Under the pieces are notes generated by a model that made no database searches, was not told the origin of the DNA, and worked only from the letters and a program-made list of their open reading frames with translations. Made by a program: the position numbers and the translations under genes. DNA of 64,000 bases from contig MLAK01001071.1 in assembly GCA_001839685.1 (NCBI GenBank), positions 78,080 through 142,079 of the forward strand. The letters run 5' to 3'. Below, in pieces: positions 10,720-19,799 of the stretch (its first letter is position 1; the number at the start of each line of letters is the position of its first letter). Source of the stretch: Tritrichomonas foetus (lineage: Eukaryota; Parabasalia; Tritrichomonadida; Tritrichomonadidae).

Positions 10720-11841
10720 TTATTGGACATTTCCAATAACAATAATTCCTTTCTCAAATGTCACATCAAATGGCGGAATTCCATTTCCACAAAATTCCAA
10801 AACAGGAAACTTGTATTTCCCTTGTTTCAATGCAATCATATTCAAGCACATTTCATACTTTTGACTGGGGTGAATTTCAGGAACAATCAAATCATTATAC
10901 CCAAAGAAATCCAAAGACTCAGCTTCATCACCACCACTCATTAAATGATCATCAATATTTGTGATGTTATTTGTAATGTCGGAATTTTTGATGTTTATTG
11001 TTCCACTGATTGGATTTTCTGATTGGTTGATGACTGCAATTTTTGCAACAAAAGGATTCAGTGCTTGAATAGCCCTTGGTATCTTTATTGCAAAGGAAAG
11101 CGGAGCAGTTGATTGATCAAATAAAACCCCACTAACTTTTTCAAGCACACTGCAACGTGTTGCATATGGAAAGGCACAGGATCCTTCAATTGAGGCAAAT
11201 GGTTTGTTATAATATAAATAACCGCTTAGTGTTTCATTGGGTGGCAAATATTTGCCCAATTTGAGAACTTCTCCGGCCGACGTTCGGGCTTCAATTGAGC
11301 TCATTCCAAAATTGTAACGATTTGTGATCATAATTTGAATCACGGGCCGTTTTCCGGGTGATCGAATATGCGACATGGCCAATGGAGAAATAAAGTCTAC
11401 TGCCTCGGCAATTTTGGCTTTCGTTTTCGTGTTCTCGAATTTGAAGTGGAAATAGCATAAAAGCGATAATTTCCCGATAAATTTGAATGTATGCGAATGA
11501 GTGATCGAAATTGAATTCTGTGGCTCTAAAACGCAGTCACTTTGTGAATTGAAGCTTGTTAGACTGATGCTGCCGTTTGAAAGGGTTCCTGCGAATCTGC
11601 ATTCACGAAGTTGAAATGCGCTCTTATTGGTGGCAGTAACCATGAGGTAAACTGGTACACCAGAGTAACACTTTTGGTCGTCTGAAAGTTGGAAATCTGG
11701 AGTTGGCGGAGGTAGATGAAAATTATTGTTATTGGAGAATGTTTCGAGTGCGAAATGAGAGGTGCTACAGCCCATCAATAAATGAGGAGGCTCAATTAGC
11801 GATAGTGTGAGTTTGCAGAATTTGTCTCCTTTTTTTGTCAT
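10720..11841 (-). CDS. TRAPPC13-like trafficking protein
   Basis: A 373-residue, beta-rich soluble protein starting at ATG 11839-11841. Seen: an N-terminal strand segment FCKLTLSLIEPPHLL, arrestin-like Ig folds, FISPLAMSHIRSPG in the middle and a C-terminal KGIIVIGN strand. Order and spacing match my recollection of TRAPPC13 (DUF974): an N-terminal LALKVMRLTKPTLF-like strand, a central FKFQVLKPLDV-like segment and a C-terminal strand. TRAPPC13 is a subunit of the TRAPP III tethering complex, a Rab GEF acting in Golgi traffic and autophagy. The protein is slightly shorter than the human one (about 410-420 aa). A second Met (MGCSTS) is a possible start but would lose the conserved first strand. 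Assignment is by pattern only; another arrestin-fold protein is possible. Confidence 0.55.
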   Translation of the reverse strand: MTKKGDKFCKLTLSLIEPPHLLMGCSTSHFALETFSNNNNFHLPPPTPDFQLSDDQKCYSGVPVYLMVTATNKSAFQLRECRFAGTLSNGSISLTSFNSQSDCVLEPQNSISITHSHTFKFIGKLSLLCYFHFKFENTKTKAKIAEAVDFISPLAMSHIRSPGKRPVIQIMITNRYNFGMSSIEARTSAGEVLKLGKYLPPNETLSGYLYYNKPFASIEGSCAFPYATRCSVLEKVSGVLFDQSTAPLSFAIKIPRAIQALNPFVAKIAVINQSENPISGTINIKNSDITNNITNIDDHLMSGGDEAESLDFFGYNDLIVPEIHPSQKYEMCLNMIALKQGKYKFPVLEFCGNGIPPFDVTFEKGIIVIGNVQ

Positions 11842-12342
11842 GATGTAACAATTTCACTTTTCCAACCGCTATGTAGTGGTGATTTTATAGGTGAAATATT
11901 GATGCAAAAATATTTACAAATCATGTGAGGGAATTCCAACTTTTTTAGCCATTAAATGGTCATATCATCACCATCACATCTTTTGCAAAAGATAATCCTG
12001 TTCACGTATTAGAAGCAAAATAAATGTACTATGTTATCATATAAATATAGTACGACTTTCGGGGAAAATTAATGCCACCCATCTCAGAAATTAGTGAAAA
12101 TATCCATTTTATTGGCAATTTACATTTTACTTGTTTTGGCCTTTATTTGACCTTTCACAATTGCAAAACACATCAAATTTCCGCCTTTTTTCCCACTGGT
12201 GATATTAAAAATCATAACTTCTAGCGTTTCAAGCCACCTAAATAAGTAGTAAATACTTTTTTCAATATAATTGAGAAAATTTCACTCATCTTCATTTTTT
12301 TCAATCACGTGTAAAAGTTAAGATTAATGAATTAAATACAGT
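11842..12342. other. Intergenic region between TRAPPC13-like and TM2-domain genes
   Basis: About 500 nt with no open frame of coding character. It should hold the promoter of the TRAPPC13-like gene and the 3' end of the TM2-domain gene, both on the minus strand. No repeat or RNA is apparent. Confidence 0.5.
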
Positions 12343-12918
12343 TTAATAAGAGGTTTTATACGTGCTCATATGCGGGTTGAGATACCCAAGTGAAATCAAA
12401 ACCAGGTCTGTTATGTACCAAAATCCAAAGCCGCCCAAAGTCAGCAGCTTGATCGTCCCAAGCATCGGGTAGCCAAGCAAATAACGGTCAACCCCAAAAA
12501 TGCCGAAAAAGAGCGAGCATATTAAAACCGGAATATACGAGCTTTCTCCTTCTTCAAAGCAGCGAAAGTCTTTCACAAACCAAAGCGGTTCACCCAGGCA
12601 AGTCACACCCTTCAGCGGCTGGCAAACGGCCACACCAAATTTATTAATATTTGAATAATCGTTATTACAGCCGTCATACTCGAAAATTTCGGCTGGCATG
12701 TCTGGAAAACTTTTTGTAAACTTTTGGAGGCCCCTCGACGAGCAAATTCGATACTCCCTTGGAAGGAGGCTGCATGGAATTAGCGCTTTTGATGTGTTCC
12801 ATTCGACTTGTGTACAAGAACGGCCAGTGGTAGTTTCATTGCACACTCTGTAATAGACTCCAGAAGACGAAATCGAAACGAAAAGGAAATAAAACATTTT
12901 TGCCGTTATTTTGACCAT
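12343..12918 (-). CDS. TM2 domain-containing membrane protein (TM2D-like)
   Basis: A 191-residue protein from the ATG at 12916-12918 (a longer frame starts only at GTG); a second Met 7 codons later would also give a signal peptide. Seen: an N-terminal hydrophobic signal segment, a Cys-rich luminal region with about a dozen cysteines, then a TM2 domain (about 127-180): a first helix IPVLICSLFFGIFG, the loop GVDRYLLGYP and a second helix GGFGFWYITDLVLISLG. The DRF/DRY loop between the helices is the family signature, intact here as DRY. Eukaryotic TM2D1-3 proteins are predicted membrane or endosomal proteins, linked in animals to Notch signalling and phagocytosis. The role in this organism is unknown. 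GC content and codon use are higher than in most neighbours. Confidence 0.85.
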   Translation of the reverse strand: MVKITAKMFYFLFVSISSSGVYYRVCNETTTGRSCTQVEWNTSKALIPCSLLPREYRICSSRGLQKFTKSFPDMPAEIFEYDGCNNDYSNINKFGVAVCQPLKGVTCLGEPLWFVKDFRCFEEGESSYIPVLICSLFFGIFGVDRYLLGYPMLGTIKLLTLGGFGFWYITDLVLISLGYLNPHMSTYKTSY

Positions 12919-13260
12919 ATTCACACAAAATTTCACCTTTTCGTTTTAATAGAGGTTTGATTGTGACATATGAAATGAATTATCTATTATTTATAGTTAC
13001 GACTTTGATTTCATCGATATGACTCTATTGTTCTTTTTCTTAACTACCAAGAAATTGTACTTGTGACTAATATTATGATTGTAAAGACATAAAAGTTATA
13101 AAAAAAAATCAGAATAAAAGTTACGAAATCAAACACAATTTAAACAAAACAAATAAAAACTACAAAAAACATAACAATAAAAACTCTATATGTATCTTCT
13201 AATATAATTATCCACTAATTATATTCAACAAATTACGATGAATCAAATTCATCATGAATC

Positions 13261-14913
13261 TTATTCAATCAACATGATATTTTTCCGAACAATGTCAGTT
13301 GGAAAAGCAGGATTGACGGAAATTGCACTTTGATAGACTTCCATCCATTTCCCTCGAACTTTATCAGCATATTTTTCTCCACTAAATCCACCATTCATTT
13401 CATCTCCGTTTGCAGGCATTGACACAGTTGTTGATAAATTTGGATTGATGCGGGTTTTATCTAGGCGCGAGTCAATTGCATAGATAACTTGAAAGGCATC
13501 TTTCATTTTATTCTTTACATCACAATTCCAATGTTCTGTTAATAAAGATAGTTGACGTAATAGTGGTGGAATTACAACCGGAAAGAATGGAGTAAACAAG
13601 CAGATAAAGTTAGGATCGCCACAAACTTGAATTGCAGCTGATGCAACTTTGAAATTATATGATGTTAGTGATGCACCAATCATAGCAAACATTCGAATAA
13701 TGCTTTTTTCTGTACCAGAAAGACGGAGAGAAGGGGCAAGCACAGATATTTGGTGGATGTAAATCACATTTTTAGTTGAGTTCGATTTTGGCCAATGCTT
13801 GAGTAAAAATTCTAATGCAAAGATAGCCAAAGATGAATCATTTTGGTAAAATAACTGACAGAGCGAGCTCAGTTGTTGATAATATTCGCAAACAAAGTCT
13901 GTTGAAAACAGTCTGAAAAAAACGCAACGAAATGTATTTTTGAAATTTGGATTCCATCCATTCAAATTCAAAGTGAAGAATTGTCTAAAGAAGGAAAGAA
14001 TAGGCGGAATACAAACAAATGTGAAAATACCTTCAATATGACCAATAATCATTTTTAACATATTATTGAAAATTAGCGATTGTTTGTGTGTAAACTTATC
14101 AAAAAGTTGCTGAAGAAGCACCAAGAGTGAGCTTTGCTCGTTTTGATCTGGTGACTGAAACATGCTCACGAGGCCGATGATGAACTTTTCATTTGTCCAC
14201 CGATCAAGAACCGCTGAATCGAGAACTCGGAATAAAATTGATGTAAGTCGATGGATGAAATTAAGGGCTTGCCAATTCGAGACGTAGAGTGGCGAGTAAG
14301 TATCTCCGTATATGAGTGGTTTTGGAATATCTTTGATATTTCGAATTAAATATTTTTGAGTCATATCGAGTAATTTTTCAGTCGTGTCTGCATCAAATGT
14401 CATAAGAACTCCCGGCTGGCTTATGAATGCGATTATTGCCTCAATGTCGTCTGTTTTTAAGTCGTTGCTTGGGCTGATTGAGATATCGAATTTATAATTT
14501 GCTGAATATACGCGATCAATTAAACTGGTGACGTCTGAAAGAATATGTCCGTGCGTGGAAAAATTATTTCGATTTGAGTTATTCGAATCGTTAGTTCGAC
14601 CGACGAGTCTGACAGAGGAATCTTGTTTTATCGAATAACTAAATTGCAAATTCGTTGAACTTGGCATGAAAACCGAATTTGAGGTGACGTTGTTATTGCT
14701 GTTGCTAATACTTGAGCTGAAATTGAAAGGAGACCCCTGACCGATTGGCTGAGGAACGCAGATTTGGAGTCGCGATCGTGGATTCAAGACATTGGGCGAG
14801 CGGGAGGAACCAAGAATGGCAGAGATTGAGCGGCGATTTGGCTCAACTTCTCTCGCTGGCTTTTCGAATCTTGAGGAAGCTGAGCGTCTGTTGAAAAAGA
14901 AAGCAGGATTCAT
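13261..14913 (-). CDS. PP2A regulatory subunit B56 (B') family
   Basis: A 550-residue protein starting at ATG 14911-14913. Seen: a disordered Ser/Asn-rich N-terminus (about 1-130), then a long HEAT-like helical array to about residue 500. It includes LLQQLFDKFTHKQSLIFNNM and FALEFLLKHWPKSNSTKNVI, corresponding to the B56 signature (V.M.LLKYWPKT.S.KEVMFL in animals), and a C-terminal TEHWNCDVKNKMKDAF. B56 subunits direct the PP2A core enzyme to phosphoproteins carrying LxxIxE motifs, affecting mitosis and signalling. The length is typical of the family. The array is divergent, so LxxIxE binding should not be assumed. TCATTATTC lies about 33 nt upstream of the ATG, and the 5' end of the gene is richer in GC than the flanks. 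Confidence 0.88.
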   Translation of the reverse strand: MNPAFFFNRRSASSRFEKPAREVEPNRRSISAILGSSRSPNVLNPRSRLQICVPQPIGQGSPFNFSSSISNSNNNVTSNSVFMPSSTNLQFSYSIKQDSSVRLVGRTNDSNNSNRNNFSTHGHILSDVTSLIDRVYSANYKFDISISPSNDLKTDDIEAIIAFISQPGVLMTFDADTTEKLLDMTQKYLIRNIKDIPKPLIYGDTYSPLYVSNWQALNFIHRLTSILFRVLDSAVLDRWTNEKFIIGLVSMFQSPDQNEQSSLLVLLQQLFDKFTHKQSLIFNNMLKMIIGHIEGIFTFVCIPPILSFFRQFFTLNLNGWNPNFKNTFRCVFFRLFSTDFVCEYYQQLSSLCQLFYQNDSSLAIFALEFLLKHWPKSNSTKNVIYIHQISVLAPSLRLSGTEKSIIRMFAMIGASLTSYNFKVASAAIQVCGDPNFICLFTPFFPVVIPPLLRQLSLLTEHWNCDVKNKMKDAFQVIYAIDSRLDKTRINPNLSTTVSMPANGDEMNGGFSGEKYADKVRGKWMEVYQSAISVNPAFPTDIVRKNIMLIE

Positions 14914-15309
14914 TTTGAGATTATTGGGATATTTTCAGAATAATGAATGTCATTTTGAATGTCATTTGAATCCAAAATCAATATTATGTGAATCATTGTC
15001 ATTCTGAAAATCAGAAAAAATAAAATGAATTCTGTGAATTATAAATACCAATTTATGAATATTCAGAAAGTAAAAGACTGTCAATTTTCAATTATATTTA
15101 TTAATATTTGAAAAGACTATATGAAATTTGAAATATACTTCGTTATTAACAATTGTGTGTGATTCTGTGTAATTTCAATCGTTGAATGAAAATAGAAAGA
15201 GATGTATACAAACCAAATAGTCTTAACGTACGAAATNACTNAAATGATCCTTATNATCAGTATTACTTAATACCATCAGTCAAAAATCAAAACCCAAATA
15301 GCTAAAAGA

Positions 15310-15921
15310 ATGACGAAAATTTCCCTTATCGCAAACTTCGCAAATGGCCGAATTCAAAAATATTTCGAAAATGATTCTGAAGAAGCTATTGTTTCAGTTT
15401 TCGGGTGAACAGCTTTCAGTCAATTGTTAAATCTATTTTTTATAGTTATGAGCCATATTTATTCATAGTTTTGAAATTTTGCAACAATTAAACCGAAAAA
15501 AGAGCGATTTTGGAGAAAGCCTAAAAAAAAATTGTGAGAAGCTTTTTTTCCAAGAATCACAAAGATTATAATACTGCTTCCCATAATTCTATTTACACTT
15601 CTTCTATCGATTTTTAATTAAAAATCGCGAAAATTTTGATAGTTTTAACTCAGTGATGTTGAATTAATTCAATTTCCATTTGACAAATATGAATGTATTG
15701 AAATCTTTTCTGTCATAAAATTTTAGTATATGAAGAAAATAGACTGGCAGTCCTCAACAGCACATTCTCANTCAAGCAGGGATACAGATACAACGATTGA
15801 AAGACCAAATCAAGAAAAATGGAATCCAATATGTTTTTTTCCAGACTCGATGCCAAGTGAATTTTCTGATGACTCGCCATTTAGATGGCAAAACATTCGT
15901 AATCTTCTCATTGATGCCTAA
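15310..15921 (+). other. Possible small two-piece gene or relic
   Basis: Two short coding-like stretches lie on the same strand. The first (ATG 15310 to TGA 15408, 32 aa, MTKISLIANFANGRIQKYF...) and the second (15730-15921, 63 codons, ending NIRNLLIDA) both have balanced composition and are separated by about 320 nt of very AT-rich, stop-filled DNA. The upstream piece ends FG followed by GTGAAC; the downstream one is preceded by TTTTAG. This could be a small gene split by an intron or the relic of a longer gene. The boundaries do not match canonical trichomonad intron signals (GTATGT, ACTAACACACAG), and simple joins do not give one clean frame. One N lies in the second piece, and nearby Ns (15237-15255) signal uncertain sequence. 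Confidence 0.3.
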
Positions 15922-17916
15922 ATTTTTTTTATTTATATCAAAATTATTAATATTTTTTTTATACTTCATTTTTGTATTTTGGAAAACATTATAATTTTCG
16001 ATGGAGGGTCATATGATAATAAAAAGCACGATTTATGATAAGAAATAATCAAGATATTAATGCTATAAAATCCCTTTTTATCTCAATAATTCTCAGAAAT
16101 TTCTGTGGGGTTTATTTTTTTCTCACAATTTTTTTTTGGATTTGGTTTTCTCTGTATCTTGATTTTTAAATTATAATATTTATATATTATTAATAGGATT
16201 ACAATTAAATAATATTTAGATGACAATAATATCAACAATTATTCATTTAGATCTCTCAATAGTCTTCTACATCTAGAGCTAGTTAGTTTGTATACATCTA
16301 TAGAAAGATTAAATTTTTGAGAAATAATATAAATTAACAAATTGAATAAATGTAGAATTACGAAAAGTATAAACTTTATTTTGCATAAAAGTAGATCATT
16401 CATGAAATAATACCAAATCATGATCACAGTAGTGAAAAAGGAATATATTTTCATAAATAAAGAAAATACGTCGTGTATAAAAAAAAATATAAGTGATTTT
16501 TTTGATGGAATAAATTTGAAAATAAAGAAATTTTGTGTGGAAAAATGCTAATAAAAAATATTGAAAAATATGGTTTGAATACACGTTGTCAATCACAATT
16601 ATTGAATTTTCTAAGTGATTGAATGTAATTTATTAAAATTTATCTTTATATCAACGGCATAAGATCTTAATATTAGGAATATTTATGTTTTGATACGATA
16701 TTCAGCATAAATGGAAAAGATAAAAAATTTATTTCTTTTTCAATAAATTTTATCGGAATCAATTATACGATAGGAACTTTTTGAAATCTGTATTTTTTAT
16801 GTCTATTTTACTGGCTTTAAAGAAAACAGTATAAGTGTTATGTAAAAAAGATTCTTTATTCTATTCCTTGATATTCTACTTCATTATTAAAGAGAATATT
16901 TAATGACTGCGGCTTCATTAGATCATATTTCATTGTAATGTTGAATGACATTACTTTTCCATATGCCATGCTTTTTTACTGTAGTTTCGTCAGCTGACGA
17001 AAGAGGCATAATAGTCACATCTCCACATTGAAAGAATTCCAAAATTCTGTTTGAGTGACTTGGCCAGGTGATTTTCACAAAGCTTTCATGATTTCTTTTG
17101 CAGAGTCGTGTGTAACAGTAAATAACATCACTTTGCATATAGATGTTGGCTTTCTTTGAGGATCAATCATTGAATGAACCAAGCATTTCAATAATAAGTT
17201 AGTTTTAATATAAATCAGTATCACCTTGGAAAATCAAGAAAACCTCAAATGAAAAATTTTTTTGAATTCGAGATAAAATTTGAACTCCGTTCAGTCATTT
17301 TAAAAGAATTAATATATTCTTAAATTATTCCATAATATAGAGTAGATCTAGAAGAATTATCTTTCCTATCTTATATAACATCATCTCATGCTTTCAACAT
17401 AAAGACTTCAACTAAAGTTCTTGTCAAATTTGGTGGTATTCCGATTATTCAAACTACGCGAAAAAAGAAACTTCTCAAAGACTTTGAATACCTTCTTGAA
17501 ACATGAAAATCAAATATATAATTAATTTTTAAACACAAGGGAATACAACAGCATGCGGTTTGACTATTTTCAAAGCTTGAAACTAAAGAACAATATCATA
17601 GATATATAAAAGCCAGTTCGACACTGAAACAGAATTTAATTCTGGAACAACAGGATTTAATAATGCAAAAAAGAAATTGTAATAAACTAAATTGATAACA
17701 GCACATCGAAGTCATCAAAAATTAGTTACACCAGATATGGATTACTTTCAAAAAAACGCATATTTCACTTTTTCATTGAAGTTCACTAAATTCATTTAAA
17801 AAACCAAATCAGTGAAACCTCTAAGTTTTTATAAGGCAACAAATTCTTTCAGAAGTGAAAAAATTATCGATAATCATTGACTTTTACCATGCTGAATGAA
17901 AATCATGATGATTACA
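15922..17916. other. Gene-poor AT-rich region with weak coding traces
   Basis: Mostly AT-rich DNA with short runs of A and T. A 71-codon minus-strand frame at 16923-17138 and a 34-codon plus-strand stretch at about 17402-17506 have more balanced composition than the surroundings and may be gene fragments, but neither contains a recognisable motif. I do not call genes here. Confidence 0.4.
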
Positions 17917-18069
17917 ATGTCATCAATTGATTCATACGAATCAAAAAGCGATATAAATTCGGCTTCTCAAATCATCAAAGATGAAGAAAATTTTTTTTTG
18001 GAAGTATTTCATTTTGGGTCAAAATGGACAATTATTAAAAACCATTATACAAAGTATATGAAGAAGTAA
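17917..18069 (+). pseudogene. Short frame resembling a broken Myb repeat
   Basis: A 50-codon frame from ATG 17917 to TAA 18067-18069. Its second half, KDEENFFLEVFHFGSKWTII, has the acidic start, FG-x-x-W spacing and following basic helix seen in Myb repeats (compare PEEDFKLHQAIRQYGKKWKQI in the intact Myb gene of this window). The frame ends before the third helix, and no coding continuation is evident. It may be a Myb pseudogene fragment; chance similarity is not excluded. Confidence 0.25.
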
Positions 18070-18605
18070 TGGGAAAAGATAAATAAGTTATTTTTTGAAT
18101 TCGTAAAGTGCAACATGAAAAATCAAGAATTTTTCGGAATGGTTTCAGAATAACATTTAATGATAAAAGTTCATGTCAATATATTTTTGGTTATCAAAAA
18201 AAGTCATAACATTCAATATATTCCCGATTGAAAGGAGTGAGTTTTATTTAATTATCAATAAACACAACGTTTTTTAAATAACTTTTATTTTTAGATCTAA
18301 TATAACTTTCGACAATGCCAATTAATTTTTTGAATTCGAAAAAAAATAAAGAAAGATAGAAATAAAGAAATCATTAAAAAAGTGAATTCCGGAATGAAAA
18401 CATATTTATTTCAAAATATAATAACATCAAATTTAATGTAAGAAAACACATAATAAAAGTGTTTCCCCTACAAACCAGCTAATAATAATGAAACAATACA
18501 CAAATAATAAATCCGTAAAAAAATAAATTTGGAACATTTCATAGTGATAGTATATTATCACTGTTAATCAAATCCTAGAAATCAATTCATGAGTTAAGAG
18601 AAACA
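18070..18605. other. Intergenic AT-rich DNA
   Basis: About 540 nt with no coding frame. It includes the 3' flank of the kinase-like gene on the minus strand. No structured RNA or repeat is seen. Confidence 0.5.
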
Positions 18606-19799
18606 TCAAAAATGGATTTTGGGAGCAGCTGCTCGGGTTGCTGATATGACGGTAGATCTCGCACCTGAAATTTGTGGCTCGAATCCATGAATAGCCGTTG
18701 ATAGTTTTCTACAATTAGAACTCTGTGAACTTTGAATAATCTTCGATACTGCTGGTAGTCCAAGAAGTGGCGCTTTTGGAGCTATAAATTTTGGATTTTG
18801 CAGAGGTGACAATCTAGGAAGATTTCGTAATGTTTCCACTCGCTTACCCATTAGACTGACTGCACTTGAATTACTCGTATCGATATGATTATTTGCATTA
18901 CTTTCGGCAATATTGAAATAGTTTTTTGCTTTCATTATTTTGAGGATCATTACATAAACTTGTCTTGCCGTTGGTCTTTTTGTTGGGTTTACTTCAAAGC
19001 ATTTCCTTATTATTTTGAGAATTGAAGAATCGTAAGAATTATATTCACTATTGGGCTCAGTTTCGTTTGGAATTGGAATGGTGTTGGTCATCATTTGATG
19101 TGATATTTTCATATGGTTGAATACTGTCCAAGGGAAATTACCAAATAACATCATATATAGGAGTATTCCGAAATGATATATGTCTAATTCCTTTGATGGT
19201 GGCTTTTGGATTTCAAGACCTTCTGGACCACTAAACAATAATGAAGCAAACTTATTAGATTTCTTTGTATCATCGAATAAAAACTCGAAGCCAAAATCGA
19301 CAATTTTTGGAACATCTGAAATCATTATAATATTTTCCATTTTGAGATTTTTCACGATTATTCCATTTTCGTGTAAGGCAACTATGTCTCGAATAACACG
19401 ACGTGCTGTATTGAGTGCAACTTCTTCTTCTAAAGGACCATACGTATGAATCACTTCACTCAAAGGTACACCTTGAATAAACGGTCGCTGCATTTTTATC
19501 ACACCTTGATTGAAAGAAATCTGAGTAAACGGTCGACAGTATCGTGTGCGAGATAATGTTCCAGTGGTCGAGGATCCAGCTTGAACCATCGCTGCTGACG
19601 TCGTTGGTATTACGCGTTCGATTTGTTTAAATTCTTCCATGATTGTCGCTGCTGAGAGAAATGCGGGAGGATTTTCGCCTGATTTGACATTTCTTTGAAC
19701 GAACCTGACTGGTGATTTTGCCGCCCCGAGAATATGAGTGTGACTATTTGCATGCGTGATATCATTATTTGAGGAGCGTGGCGATGAAAGAAGATCCAT
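18606..19799 (-). CDS. Protein kinase-like protein, predicted pseudokinase
   Basis: A 397-residue protein read from the ATG at 19797-19799; the frame extends 44 codons further upstream, but that segment is hydrophobic AT-rich sequence unlike the rest. Seen: a Ser/Thr-rich N-terminus; a reduced N-lobe with no glycine loop and no clear VAIK lysine; then a kinase C-lobe with LHENGIIVKNLKMENI, VDFGF (D168), SGPEG in place of APE, DIYHFGILLYMMLFGNFPW (subdomain IX) and RPTARQ (subdomain XI). In the catalytic loop HRD is replaced by V-K-N, so the catalytic Asp is Asn151, although DFG is kept. Such a protein is expected to be catalytically weak or dead and to act as a scaffold or allosteric partner. 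The C-lobe resembles CAMK/AMPK-type kinases. A Ser/Pro-rich tail follows. Confidence 0.85.
   Translation of the reverse strand: MDLLSSPRSSNNDITHANSHTHILGAAKSPVRFVQRNVKSGENPPAFLSAATIMEEFKQIERVIPTTSAAMVQAGSSTTGTLSRTRYCRPFTQISFNQGVIKMQRPFIQGVPLSEVIHTYGPLEEEVALNTARRVIRDIVALHENGIIVKNLKMENIIMISDVPKIVDFGFEFLFDDTKKSNKFASLLFSGPEGLEIQKPPSKELDIYHFGILLYMMLFGNFPWTVFNHMKISHQMMTNTIPIPNETEPNSEYNSYDSSILKIIRKCFEVNPTKRPTARQVYVMILKIMKAKNYFNIAESNANNHIDTSNSSAVSLMGKRVETLRNLPRLSPLQNPKFIAPKAPLLGLPAVSKIIQSSQSSNCRKLSTAIHGFEPQISGARSTVISATRAAAPKIHF

Noticed and set aside
14792..15007. 71-codon plus-strand frame at the 5' end of the B56 gene
   Set aside because: It is antisense to the N-terminal coding region of the B56-type protein.
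15772..17138. Several 60-70 codon frames between 15.7 and 17.1 kb
   Set aside because: They overlap each other on both strands, are Phe/Ile/Tyr-rich and show no motif.
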